In this document: piece by piece, positions 33,652-43,092 of the stretch
Layout of the letters: every line of letters starts with the position of its first letter
Position numbering within the stretch: position 1 is the stretch's first letter
Assembly (NCBI GenBank): GCA_024274705.1
Contig: JAJSAL010000141.1
Location: forward strand, 1-64,000
DNA: 64,000 nt
Direction: 5' to 3'
Origin: Spirochaetota bacterium
GTDB taxonomy: Bacteria > Spirochaetota > Spirochaetia > SPDA01 > JAJSAL01
Program-made: the position numbers and the translations under genes
The notes under the pieces: model-generated
Told to the model about the DNA's origin: nothing
Database searches by the model: none
Seen by the model: the letters and a program-made list of their open reading frames with translations, nothing else

Positions 33652-35643
33652 ATGGAAAGGGGCAAGGTTACACATACAGGTAATGCACCAGCCCCTTGGC
33701 ATTTCGAGAGTAAACATAGTATACGTTTATCAGAGGCTTCTCACATGATGATGTATGACAGTGCAGCAAACCTTCCTCTGGGGGATCCCGAGGAAAAGCC
33801 CTTTATCCCCGGAGAATGGGCCGGTCGTGAAGAGATTGAACGACACATGGACACCCTGATTCTTTCATCATCCGGGTGGAGAAAGGTGTTTGCACCGGAT
33901 GGTGACGGGGAAAGCCGGAGAACCGATCTCTTAGCCCTGGACCGGGAGATAGCTGCAACCGCAGCTGAAGCTTTCTGTACCCTCCTGAGAGAAGAGTCTC
34001 CGTCTTCAGCGCCATGCATAGCCATAGGGATCGATACCAGGCCAACCGGTCCGGTGATTGCGGATATCCTGCTCAGGGTATGTACTGCTGAGGGTATAGA
34101 TGTTCACTACTGCTTTATCTCTGCCGCGCCGGAACTCATGGCCTACGTGAGGCAGACTTCTGAACTGTCCGGATTCATCTATGTATCGGCGAGCCATAAC
34201 CCTATCGGACACAACGGGTTTAAGTTCGGCCTTTCCGATGGAGGAGTACTCGGTGAAAAGGCCGCGGGGGAACTGATAAACCTTTTTACGGTCCTCTTGC
34301 TTAAGCAGGGCCACTCGGCCCGGGTCCGGGAGAAGGCAAACAGCGTTCCGCCCCGGATGGTTTCCGAACTGTACAGATCTGTTTCCAATACCAAGCGGAA
34401 CGCCCTTAACGCTTACTTAGGATTCACATCCCGGGTGGTAACCGGCAGCGAAGACCCGGCAGTGCAGAATTCCTTTTTCCACATGCTTACAGGGAAAAAC
34501 AGGAAAAGCACCCTGGGCGTCCTGGCAGAGTTGAACGGAAGTGCACGGACCCTGTCCATAGACAGAACGGTCTTTGAACAGGCCGGGCTGAAAGTGAAGA
34601 TCATCAATGGTCTCCCCGGGCAGATTGTTCACCGCATCGTACCGGAAGGGGAATCCTTACATGTGTGCAGAACAGAACTGGAAGCCCTTTACAGAAATGA
34701 TCCTTCGTATATCCTGGGATATGTCCCGGATAACGACGGCGACCGGGGCAATATTGTCTATATAGACGATACTACCGGTAAAGGGCAGATCCTGTCTGCC
34801 CAGGAGGTATTTGCCCTGGCTGTGCTTTCAGAGCTGCTTTTCCTGCTCTGCTCCGGAAGGGCCCCGGTACAAAAGATAGCCATAGCGGTAAACGGGCCGA
34901 CTTCCATGCGAATCGACAGGATAGCTGAAAAGCTGGGGGTGCAGGTAGTCCGGGCGGAAGTCGGTGAGGCGAACGTGGTAGAATGTGCCCGGGACTTAAG
35001 AGAACAGGGATATATCGTGCGTATCTTAGGTGAAGGATCGAACGGCGGCAACATCACCCATCCTGCCGCTGTCCGGGATCCCATCAACACCGTATTCGCC
35101 ATTGTAAAACTGCTTACCCTGAGGAGTGAGCCTGATCGTCCGGGACTATTCCATACCTGGTGCAGGGAAAGCGGCCAGATGTCCCTGTACCGGGACGATT
35201 TCTCTCTCAAAGACGTGCTTAACACCCTTCCTAAGTTTGTCACTACCAGCGCCTACGAAGACAGGGCCATCCTCCGGATCAGGACTAAAGACCAGGGCCT
35301 TCTGAAAGCCCGGTACGAGCAGGTCTTTCTCCGGGAGTGGGGTAAACATAAAGGGTATCTTAAGGAGACTTTCGGTATTACCGGTTGGGAGGAGGTTAAC
35401 TACGAGGGTATACGTGCAAAGAGGGGAATGGGCGGGGAGTTCCGGAGCGGAACCCAGAATGGGGGCCTCAAAATACTCTTTAAAGATGCTGAGGGTAAAG
35501 ACAAGGCCTACATCTGGATGAGAGGTTCGAAAACAGAACCGGTGTTCCGCATCCTGGCCGATGCGGAAGGTGAAGATCCGGAAAAAGAAGCCTGGATGCT
35601 GGAGTGGCAGACACGGATGATCAAGGAAGCGGACAAAAGTTGA
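33652..35643 (+). CDS. Phosphohexomutase-superfamily protein, unusually long
   Basis: A 663-residue member of the alpha-D-phosphohexomutase superfamily; typical members have 450-580 residues. The phosphoserine loop is YVSASHNPIGHNGFKFGL near residue 185, the magnesium loop is YVPDNDGDRGNIVY near 365, and the sugar loop is LGEGSNGGNITHPAAV near 465. RGSKTEPVFRILADAE near 630 is the phosphate-binding C-terminal loop. Extra length is in the N-terminal 80 residues and in an insert around 240-300. Glucose/mannose/glucosamine specificity is not decidable. The -10 box TATAAC at 33639-33644 ends seven bases before the ATG; an ATG at 33745 with AGAGG upstream is an alternative start. The MFS-HEAT gene follows with overlap. 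Confidence 0.85.
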   Translation: MERGKVTHTGNAPAPWHFESKHSIRLSEASHMMMYDSAANLPLGDPEEKPFIPGEWAGREEIERHMDTLILSSSGWRKVFAPDGDGESRRTDLLALDREIAATAAEAFCTLLREESPSSAPCIAIGIDTRPTGPVIADILLRVCTAEGIDVHYCFISAAPELMAYVRQTSELSGFIYVSASHNPIGHNGFKFGLSDGGVLGEKAAGELINLFTVLLLKQGHSARVREKANSVPPRMVSELYRSVSNTKRNALNAYLGFTSRVVTGSEDPAVQNSFFHMLTGKNRKSTLGVLAELNGSARTLSIDRTVFEQAGLKVKIINGLPGQIVHRIVPEGESLHVCRTELEALYRNDPSYILGYVPDNDGDRGNIVYIDDTTGKGQILSAQEVFALAVLSELLFLLCSGRAPVQKIAIAVNGPTSMRIDRIAEKLGVQVVRAEVGEANVVECARDLREQGYIVRILGEGSNGGNITHPAAVRDPINTVFAIVKLLTLRSEPDRPGLFHTWCRESGQMSLYRDDFSLKDVLNTLPKFVTTSAYEDRAILRIRTKDQGLLKARYEQVFLREWGKHKGYLKETFGITGWEEVNYEGIRAKRGMGGEFRSGTQNGGLKILFKDAEGKDKAYIWMRGSKTEPVFRILADAEGEDPEKEAWMLEWQTRMIKEADKS

Positions 35644-37853
35644 AGGCAAAGCACCTTACACCGGGAGAGCTGGAGAAGGGAAGAAAGTATTTCCTTATTT
35701 TTCTCATCTTTAATTTTATCGCATTCCCTTTTCTTTCCGGCAACATTATAACCCTCATCGGACTCAAACTCTCCGTGGGAAACACTCTCATCGGTATTCT
35801 CTCGTCTGCAGCGTACATTTCGTTTCTCTTCCTCCTTATTGGGAAAATCCTGATCAGAAAGCGCGGGGCCGTACACCTCCTGTCAACCTACTACACCGCC
35901 AGGAACCTCCTTATGGTGCCGGTCCTTTTTCTTCCATTCCTGGAACAGTCGGGCTATCATATCCTCTCGATTATCGTCCTTTCCGTTTCGGTATTTGCGT
36001 TCAACGTATGCCGGGGAATCCAGCTTACCAGTGACAACCCGATCGTAACCGAACTGGGGGGTAACAAGGAACAGGGAGGCTTTTTCAGCCGCCTTTTACT
36101 CGTTTCTTATGCAATCGCCGGCATTACCGGCATATTCATGGCTTACATTCTGAAAGGTGATCCCGGGCTCACCCGGTACATCGTTATCATTGCAGTAGGG
36201 TTAGGCAGCGGACTCATCGGGTCACGGTTTATCAGGGGCATTCCGGAACCCAAAGAAAGCGCAACAGGCATCCGGGAAAAACTGCTGAACAGCTTCACGG
36301 CGAGCATAAAAGAAAAGAACTTTCGTCTCTACTACACTATTCTATTGCTGGGCTTTTTTACCACTTCAATGATAACGCCGTTCCTCATTGTGTATTTTAA
36401 AGAGCTCTATGCTGTTTCGGACAGCCGGATCCTGGTGTTCAACATCTTCGGCAACGCCGGTGCCCTCATCATGGCACTTATCAGCAGTTATTCCGTAGAC
36501 AAACTGGGAGCGAAACCCCTTATGTTTACCTTTACCACGATCACCATGACAATCCTGGTACCGGTTATTATCGCTCCTTCACTTTCGGGCAGCGCCTGGA
36601 TGTTCATCTTTCCCGCAGCAGTGTTCTTCTTTCATATTATGGGGACAACCGGCATGTACAGTGCCGGGAGAATCTACTTTTTTTCCATCATACATCCGAA
36701 ACAGCGGCTCAACCTGGGAATCCTCTACTTTATGCTTATCGGTACCGGCGGAGCCCTGGGCTCCCTCCTGGGTGGTACACTTCTGGATATCCTTCTTCAA
36801 TCCTCCAGGTTGTCCCGGACAGGTGCTTTCAGAACCTATTTCATCCTCCTGTTCGGTCTCCTCCTGGTTGTCATCATCCTGATCCGAAAACTTAAGGATA
36901 CGGCCCCCTATTCTATCCCGGATGCGATTACTTTTATCCTGTCTCCAAAAGATTTCCGGGCCCTTACCCTTCTCAGGAAACTTGAACGGTCTAAAACCAT
37001 AGGCGAAGAAAAAAACACTATCAAAGCCCTGAAAAACACTCCCTCGGTTCTATCTGTGGATCAGCTCCTGGAAAAACTCAACTCACCGTCGTTGAGTATA
37101 CGCGGGAATGCCCTCCTTGCACTGAAGAACATCCCCTTAACAGACCAGGTGGAAAAGGTACTTATTTCGGAACTCCGGAACCATCCCTTTACCACTGCAT
37201 ACCTGGCGGCGGAACTGCTGGGAGAAAAAAAGGCTGTAAAGAGCAGTGCGGCTCTGACGGAAACCCTTACATCGGAAGATTATTTCCTTGCTGCGAAGAG
37301 CATGGTTGCCCTTGCACAGATCGGGGACATTCAGGGTATGAACAATATATCCGGCATTCTCAAAACGACCAGGAATCCGAGACTGATCATTCATGCCGCA
37401 AAAGCCTTCGACATATTCGGAGAGCCGCAGTACCTGCCGGTGCTCTTGAGAAAATTGAAACAGAAAATCTTTCCCTTTATCAGGGATGAAATCATCCTGG
37501 CTATTGCGGGTATTCTGGGGTTCTATGACCGGTTCTATACCCTCTACCTGGCGTTTCTGGAAAAAGGGTATAACGGGGTATCCCTCCTAACAGATTACCT
37601 GGATAACCATGGTGCTGCGCTTTCCCCCGCAGTTCGGAGAGAATTCAGGGAGATGTGTGAAGGAGTGATGAGCAATGCGGATGTGTTCAGAAACCAGGTA
37701 ACGAATCTCCTGGCTGAATATCCGGTGGTGATAAAAGGGGAAGATATATCATCGGCTTTTCGCGAAGCAGTATCCGACCCTGACGTCTGTAAACTGGAAC
37801 GGTTTCGGTTCCTTACTGCGTCAATCCTGGTGTACGGAATCTGCCGGAAGTAA
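35640..37853 (+). CDS. MFS-type transporter fused to a HEAT-repeat domain
   Basis: About 737 residues. The N-terminal 420 have twelve hydrophobic helices in major facilitator style (for example YFLIFLIFNFIAFPFLSGNI at the start and GTGGALGSLLGGTLLDILL near helix 10). The remaining 300 are soluble: helical pairs such as SPSLSIRGNALLALKNI, HPFTTAYLAAELLGEKKAV and TSEDYFLAAKSMVALAQIGD repeat about every 35 residues, as HEAT/PBS-lyase repeats do. A TTG at 35640 overlapping the stop of the mutase gene (TTGA) is the likely start; a GTG at 35604 is possible. The cytoplasmic repeat domain suggests a transporter with a built-in protein-binding module. Substrate unknown; coupling to the phosphohexomutase may be meaningful. 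Confidence 0.82.
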   Translation: MKAKHLTPGELEKGRKYFLIFLIFNFIAFPFLSGNIITLIGLKLSVGNTLIGILSSAAYISFLFLLIGKILIRKRGAVHLLSTYYTARNLLMVPVLFLPFLEQSGYHILSIIVLSVSVFAFNVCRGIQLTSDNPIVTELGGNKEQGGFFSRLLLVSYAIAGITGIFMAYILKGDPGLTRYIVIIAVGLGSGLIGSRFIRGIPEPKESATGIREKLLNSFTASIKEKNFRLYYTILLLGFFTTSMITPFLIVYFKELYAVSDSRILVFNIFGNAGALIMALISSYSVDKLGAKPLMFTFTTITMTILVPVIIAPSLSGSAWMFIFPAAVFFFHIMGTTGMYSAGRIYFFSIIHPKQRLNLGILYFMLIGTGGALGSLLGGTLLDILLQSSRLSRTGAFRTYFILLFGLLLVVIILIRKLKDTAPYSIPDAITFILSPKDFRALTLLRKLERSKTIGEEKNTIKALKNTPSVLSVDQLLEKLNSPSLSIRGNALLALKNIPLTDQVEKVLISELRNHPFTTAYLAAELLGEKKAVKSSAALTETLTSEDYFLAAKSMVALAQIGDIQGMNNISGILKTTRNPRLIIHAAKAFDIFGEPQYLPVLLRKLKQKIFPFIRDEIILAIAGILGFYDRFYTLYLAFLEKGYNGVSLLTDYLDNHGAALSPAVRREFREMCEGVMSNADVFRNQVTNLLAEYPVVIKGEDISSAFREAVSDPDVCKLERFRFLTASILVYGICRK

Positions 37854-37869
37854 TTAATCTCAGGGCGGG

Positions 37870-38922
37870 TTATTCCTCCCTTTTTTTCCTGGATTTTTCC
37901 GCTTTCCGGGAAATCCGGTTCCAGATCCCGGTAAGACCCATCGCCTTTTTCATCGCTAAAAGGGTCTGTCCTGCTTCCTGCCTCATACGCATGGTGCCGT
38001 CGAAAATCACTTCGTCTACATATCCCGGGCGGCTGCCAAAGATCTCCCTCTGTTCCCGTATGGGATCGAGGAACCGGTTGAGAGCACGGCTAAGTTTCTC
38101 TTTCACTTCCACGTCTCCAACGTTGCCGGACCGGTACCGGGACTTGAGATCTTCCACCTCTTCCCTGTTGGTATTGAAGATATCGTGATAGATGAATACC
38201 GGGTTTCCCTCAACTGTTCCCGGGATATCCGCCCTGATCCGTTTCGGATCTGTATACATGCTGAACACTTTCTTGTGTACAGCCTTTTCATCATCCGAAA
38301 GGAGGATGGCATTACCTAAGGATTTCGACATTTTCGTGTTTCCATCGGTGCCTACAAGGCTCGGCACATCACCGATCATCACATCAGGAATAGGGAACAC
38401 TTCTCCGTAAAGGTTATTGAACCGCCTGCCTATCTCCCGGGTCATCTCTACATGGGCTTCGTTATCTTTACCTACCGGTACCAGGTGAGCCCTGGGCATG
38501 AGGATATCCGCAGACTGGAGTACAGGGTATCCCAGTAGACCAAAGGGCATTTCTGCAAGATTCGCAGACTGGACCATATCTTTCAGGCTGGGCAGCCTCT
38601 GCAGACGGGGTACGGTAACCAGCATCTCAAAAATCAAGTTCATTTCGTACACTTCGTGTACTGCAGACTGAAGATAGATAACCGCCTTGGCCGGATCGAT
38701 ACCGCAGGCCAGGTAGTCCAGCACCATATCCCGTGCATTCTCGGCAATTTCCTCTATTGCGGACTTTTCCGGCCGGGTGGTCAGGGTATGAAGATCAGCA
38801 ATGATGAAAAAGCATTCATACTCATCCTGAAGACGCACCCTGTTTTTAAGTGAACCCACGTAATGACCGAGATGAAGTTTTCCCGTAGGGCGGTCCCCGG
38901 TGAGTATCCGTTTCTTATCCAT
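37870..38922 (-). CDS. trpS: Tryptophan--tRNA ligase
   Basis: A 350-residue class I aminoacyl-tRNA synthetase. The HIGH-like motif is TGDRPTGKLHLGHYVGSL (Gly-x-x-Pro-Thr-Gly...Leu-Gly-His) and the KMSKS motif is TDGNTKMSKSLGNAI. MVQSANLAEMPFGLLGYPVL and ADILMPRAHLVPVGKDNEAH are typical tryptophanyl segments. The basic C-terminal tail (RISRKAEKSRKKREE) is an extension. The upstream promoter at 38929-38957 ends six bases before the ATG, with a pyrimidine-rich gap and no ribosome site, so the mRNA is probably leaderless. Confidence 0.95.
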   Translation of the reverse strand: MDKKRILTGDRPTGKLHLGHYVGSLKNRVRLQDEYECFFIIADLHTLTTRPEKSAIEEIAENARDMVLDYLACGIDPAKAVIYLQSAVHEVYEMNLIFEMLVTVPRLQRLPSLKDMVQSANLAEMPFGLLGYPVLQSADILMPRAHLVPVGKDNEAHVEMTREIGRRFNNLYGEVFPIPDVMIGDVPSLVGTDGNTKMSKSLGNAILLSDDEKAVHKKVFSMYTDPKRIRADIPGTVEGNPVFIYHDIFNTNREEVEDLKSRYRSGNVGDVEVKEKLSRALNRFLDPIREQREIFGSRPGYVDEVIFDGTMRMRQEAGQTLLAMKKAMGLTGIWNRISRKAEKSRKKREE

Positions 38923-38928
38923 GAAAAG

Positions 38929-38957
38929 AAAATATCACACCAACCATCTTCCAGCAA
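38929..38957 (-). promoter_or_regulatory. Leaderless-type promoter of trpS
   Basis: Minus-strand -35 box TTGCTG at 38952-38957, 17-base spacer, -10 box TATTTT at 38929-38934, then cttttc and the ATG at 38922. The hexamers are weaker than for murC (three and four matches), but the spacing is exact. Confidence 0.45.
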
Positions 38958-38983
38958 GAGTACAGGCAGTTTCCGTCTGCAAT

Positions 38984-40036
38984 TCAAAACATACTTTTGC
39001 GCCGTTTCTTCTTCCTGCCGGTTCCCATCATCACTGCCACGGGATGCAGAGGAGGTACATTCTCACAGATAATCTTTACTATTGCCGCTATGGGAACAGA
39101 TATGAGGGCTCCTACTACCCCCCAGAGCCAGCCCCAGAACACCAGGGAGGCCAGGATGATCACAGGGCTCAAATTGAGGCGCTGTCCCTGCAGTTTGGGA
39201 TCGAGGATGTTTCCCCATATCAGTTGTATCCCCATCATGGTGGCGCCTACTGCAACAATGCTGCCTACCGAAGGGTAAAACTGTACGACTCCCATGAGAA
39301 ATGTTATAGCAACAACAATGGTAGACCCGATATTGGGGATGAAGTTGAGAAAAAACGCGATAGCTCCCCATATAAGGGGGAAGTTCATACCGACGATGGT
39401 AAGGCTGAGCCACACGGAAATACCGGTCATGAAACTGATAAAGGTTTTCACTCCCAGGTACCGGGCCACCTGGCGGGTAATGTGTTCCAATATAATGCCG
39501 ATCTTCCGGCTGGTGTGGATGGGAAATGCGTTCTTCAGTTTGCCCTTGAAGTGAGGAGTTTCCAGGAAGAGAAAAATCAGAACGATAAGGATAATAAAGA
39601 CAACACCCATGAACCGCATGAAATCACCGGTAAAGGAGACCAGGTAATTCCGGATCGATCCTGTCCACTCGATCCTGGACAACGGGCTTTCCGGTATATT
39701 GAGCCTGTTTAAATATCGCTTGGAAAAATCATTATAGATGTTGTCCATCCTTTCGACGTATTTCGGGTATTCTTTGACAAAGGACTGTATGCTGGTAAAA
39801 AAGAAAAACCCGATGAGGAAACAGATACCCAGGATGATCAGGATAACGATAACAATGGAAAGAATTCTGGGAACTCCCCATTTACTCAACTTTTTGACAA
39901 CTGGTTCGAATACAACGGATAATAGAAGGGCGATGGTAAGAGGCAGGGCGACAGGCTGGGTAAACTCCAGCACCAGTCCCAGGCCGATAACAACGATGAT
40001 TCCAAGAAGTATAACAATAACTTTCTGAAGATTCAC
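38984..40036 (-). CDS. AI-2E/PerM-family membrane permease
   Basis: A 350-residue protein with eight hydrophobic helices in AI-2E transporter order: two at the N-terminus (VILLGIIVVIGLGLVLEFTQ and LPLTIALLLSVVFEPVVKKL), a third at about 60-85, a soluble loop to about 135 and five more to the end. The conserved motif IPNIGSTIVVAITFLMGV near residue 260 and GVVGALISVPIAAIVK near the end are family hallmarks. Members export autoinducer-2, peptides or exchange sodium and protons; no substrate can be given. The GTG at 40036 is chosen because a perfect -10 box TATAAT ends seven bases upstream. The frame is open to 40105 but no ribosome site is found. Confidence 0.85.
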   Translation of the reverse strand: MNLQKVIVILLGIIVVIGLGLVLEFTQPVALPLTIALLLSVVFEPVVKKLSKWGVPRILSIVIVILIILGICFLIGFFFFTSIQSFVKEYPKYVERMDNIYNDFSKRYLNRLNIPESPLSRIEWTGSIRNYLVSFTGDFMRFMGVVFIILIVLIFLFLETPHFKGKLKNAFPIHTSRKIGIILEHITRQVARYLGVKTFISFMTGISVWLSLTIVGMNFPLIWGAIAFFLNFIPNIGSTIVVAITFLMGVVQFYPSVGSIVAVGATMMGIQLIWGNILDPKLQGQRLNLSPVIILASLVFWGWLWGVVGALISVPIAAIVKIICENVPPLHPVAVMMGTGRKKKRRKSMF

Positions 40037-40043
40037 AATCAAG

Positions 40044-40049
40044 ATTATA
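40044..40049 (-). promoter_or_regulatory. -10 box of the AI-2E permease gene (leaderless type)
   Basis: Minus-strand TATAAT, a full match, ends seven bases before the GTG at 40036. With a 17-base spacer the -35 region is TTAAGT at 40067-40072, a weak match of three bases. Confidence 0.4.
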
Positions 40050-40167
40050 TCATAGAAACGGTTTTTACTTAAGGGAATACAAAATTTTAAGACCCATGGA
40101 GACATCCAATGACGGAGGACCCCATGAGTCAGTATAAAAATAAGTCTACTATTTCAACAAGAGATCG

Positions 40168-42636
40168 TTAAAACTCCTCAAACTTTTCATCCATCTGCAT
40201 TTTTTCAACACCAGCTTGCCGGATATGCAGGGTGTGTGCCGTTGTTATATCTCTACCATTTTCTACGGCAGGTTCGGAAGGATCCGCTATGCCGGTTTCA
40301 TGTTCTGTTTTCCTGTTTTCTACAGGAGTACTGATTTCCCGTTGCAGGGTTATCTTTGTAGTTAATTCCGGCTTTGGTTTTTTCTCTTCTGAAGTACTTT
40401 GATACGGAGATTCCAATAATTGGCTTTTACCCATTTCAGAATCACCGGTTTTAAAAAAGGAAATAACATCCTGTAATTTTTGCGACTGTCCCGACAATTC
40501 ATTGGAAGTAGCCGCCATTTCTTCTGCCTGGCTGGCCAGCTCCTAAGTTGTAGATGCCATTTCTTCCGCTTGACTGGATTGTTCTTCCGCCGTTGACGAC
40601 ATTTCTTCTGCGAAAGAGGCGTTTTGCTGGATAACCGCATCCAGTTGCACAAGAGCCTGGTTTATTTGTTCTACCCCCGAATTTTGTTCAGCAGAAGCCG
40701 CACTTATTTCCTGGATTAATTCAGCGGTTTTTTTAATATCCGGAACAATTTTTTCCAGCATTTCCCCGGCTGTTTCAGCAATTTCGACACTGGAAAGGGA
40801 CAGCTCACTTATTTCTGCAGCAGCTTTTTGACTTCTTTCGGCTAATTTCCGCACCTCGGAAGCTACTACTGCAAATCCTTTTCCATGTTCACCAGCCCGG
40901 GCTGCTTCGATAGCCGCGTTCAAAGCAAGCAGATTCGTTTGCCTGGCAATTTCCTCGATAATTGATATTTTACTGGCTATTTCTTTCATTGCCGTCACAG
41001 TTTCGGCAACGGCCCGGCCGCCCTGTTCTCCATCATCAGCAACTTTCAGGGCAATTTTTTCAGTCTGCATTGCATTGTCAGAGTTCTGTCGAATATTAGC
41101 AGCCATTTCTTCCATGGAAGATGAGACTTCCTCTGCAGAGGCAGCTTGTTCGGCAGCGCCCTGTGATAACTGCTGTGAAGAAGAACTTATTGCGCTTGCT
41201 CCTGAAGAAACCTGCTGTGTTGCCTCACTTATCTGGTTAGAACCATTTGCAAGCTGCTCCGCGGCAGCGCTTATTCCTCCACTCCCTAAGGCCACATTTA
41301 CTGCCGCTGCTTTAACATTATAAACTATCTGTTTCAGATTCAATACCATATCCTGCAATGCCGAGCAGAGGATGCCTACTTCGTCTTTTTGATCTATCTC
41401 TACTTTTACAGTCAAATCTCCACCGGCGATTTTTTTAAACACCGTTACCAATGAAGCCATGGGCCTGGTAATGCCCCTGCTCAGAATAACACCCAAAATG
41501 ATGCCAATCAACAAAGCAGCCAGCGATACAGATATCGATATTATTACAGAACTTTGTCTTATCCGGTTTCCTGATACTTTGGCAGCAACCATTTCTCCAC
41601 TGGCTGCTTCTTCTACTTTGGTCAGCAAGGCTGCAGCTTCATCACTATACGCTCCTACTTCCGCTATTGATTTTTCAACTAGTTTTGATTCCCCGATTAA
41701 TTTTCGCTGCATCTCCATCAAACGCAATGCAGCGGTCTGAAAGCCTGTGTGATTGCCATCCAGTTCCTGCACCGCATTCTGTATTTCAGCATTACCGGTA
41801 GCAATAACCCTTGTGCCGTCAACTAATCCACCTTTAAGAATGGCATTTATTTTTCCCTCAAAATCTTCAATAAAAAAATCATACTCGGATTGAATTGCAT
41901 CAAGCTTTAACAGATCATTGGTTTGTTTAATCTCCTCTAATTTTATTCTTGTTTGGGCCAGTGAAGTTTTCAATTCATTTGCCATGTCTGCCAGGGGCAC
42001 TTGTTCCCGGATAACCCGGTCAAGTGCCGCAACGGAGGTTGCCGCCTGGGATTTACTGTCAAGTTCAAACGATATTAACTCTTCCACCTTGCTTAGATCC
42101 AGCAGCACTTCATCATAGATTTTTTCCATATCAGCCATCGCCACCCAGGCATCGGCATCAGCCGCCATTGCAACTGCTATTTCATCCATCATGCCCTGCG
42201 CGGCTTTCTGGAATTTCATCTTATGAATCTCATCAGCTTTTTCGACTAAATTTGCAAGGTCCTGGTTATCAGTTTTAATAATTACGACATCGCCTACTTC
42301 TCCGCCATTGAGGATGGCATTCGCATACCGGTCAAAATCCTCCAACGTGGAAAGGTACGTCCCCGCCAGTTCTGTAAGCCTGTCTTCCTGACCGGAGCTC
42401 TTAAGTCCTGATGCGCGGGTATATTCCTGCAGGGTGGCTCGTGCCTTCATAAGCGATATTTTCATTTCATTTGCCATGTCTACTAATGGAGCTTCTTCTT
42501 CTCCTACAATTTTAAGTGATCTTCCCACGTTTTGCAGACCTATATAACTGATCACAGCAGTTATAACCATCAGTAGTAACAGCAGCCCGAATCCTACTGC
42601 CAGTTTCGTTCCAATTTTGTTGTCTTTCCATGCCAT
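40168..42636 (-). pseudogene. Methyl-accepting chemotaxis protein interrupted by one in-frame TAG
   Basis: A chemoreceptor of 823 codons with an internal TAG at codon 698 (40543-40545); the frame is otherwise perfect to its stop at 40168. The ATG at 42636 has GGAGG at eight bases. Features in order are transmembrane helix 1 (about 10-34), a large helical sensor region, helix 2 near 385-408 ([20 protein letters not shown]), HAMP domain and a methyl-accepting signalling domain with the tip [20 protein letters not shown]. The part after the stop carries the final methylation helix (ELASQAEEMAATSNELSGQS), a flexible linker and the C-terminal DEKFEEF, which looks like the CheR/CheB tether. A truncated product would keep the tip but lose adaptation sites and tether. 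Confidence 0.85.
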
Positions 42637-42672
42637 TCCATCTTCCTCCTTGGATAAATAAAAACAGCACAT

Positions 42673-43051
42673 TAAGCCGCATTTATTTATAAAAATTAAT
42701 GATAGTAAAACGCACTATGAAATGCAAACAATCGTATTAATTCATTTATTATTTTTCCGGGGCCAATATCCGGCCTCCCGGAAAAACTGACAGGTTCATC
42801 CCGGACATCCTGAAAGACTGAAAGTGCCGGACCACAGGGCTGTTCGAAGAGGTGAGAAACCAGACATTTGAACTTGATGAGCTTCTACCCATGTACCGCC
42901 TAATCCCGGCACATATCAACTTAATTGAAGGAGGTTGGCATTTCCGGCGCCGTCTGTTTATTGTAAAAAAACATTGCTTTTCAGCAGGATCCATGGTTTA
43001 ATGGGAGGAACGAAAGGACGGCATGGGAAGGGCCGTTTTCTTTTTCGTTTC
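42673..43051 (+). other. Gene-poor stretch upstream of the LacI regulator
   Basis: From the chemoreceptor start to the LacI operator no convincing gene is seen. The first 70 bases are AT-rich and should hold the chemoreceptor promoter. A plus-strand open stretch near 42840-43000 (reading TFELDELLPMYRLIPAHINL and then GGWHFRRRLF) is coding-like but lacks a start and a family; it may be a gene fragment. Confidence 0.3.
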
Positions 43052-43071
43052 GCACGCAATCGATTGCGTGC
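43052..43071 (+). promoter_or_regulatory. Perfect 20-base palindromic operator upstream of lacI-type gene
   Basis: GCACGCAATCGATTGCGTGC equals its own reverse complement. The central CG and flanking GCAAT/ATTGC are typical of LacI-family sites. It lies 21 bases before the ATG of the LacI regulator, over the expected -35 region (a -10-like TATGTT is at 43081-43086), so autoregulation is likely. A matching site precedes fucI at 44114-44135. Confidence 0.8.
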
Positions 43072-43092
43072 AAAACAGGATATGTTCGGCGA

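Noticed and set aside
42749-42994. An 81-codon minus-strand frame between the chemoreceptor and the LacI gene
   Set aside because: No ribosome site, low-complexity serine run and no recognisable pattern; the opposite strand looks more coding-like.
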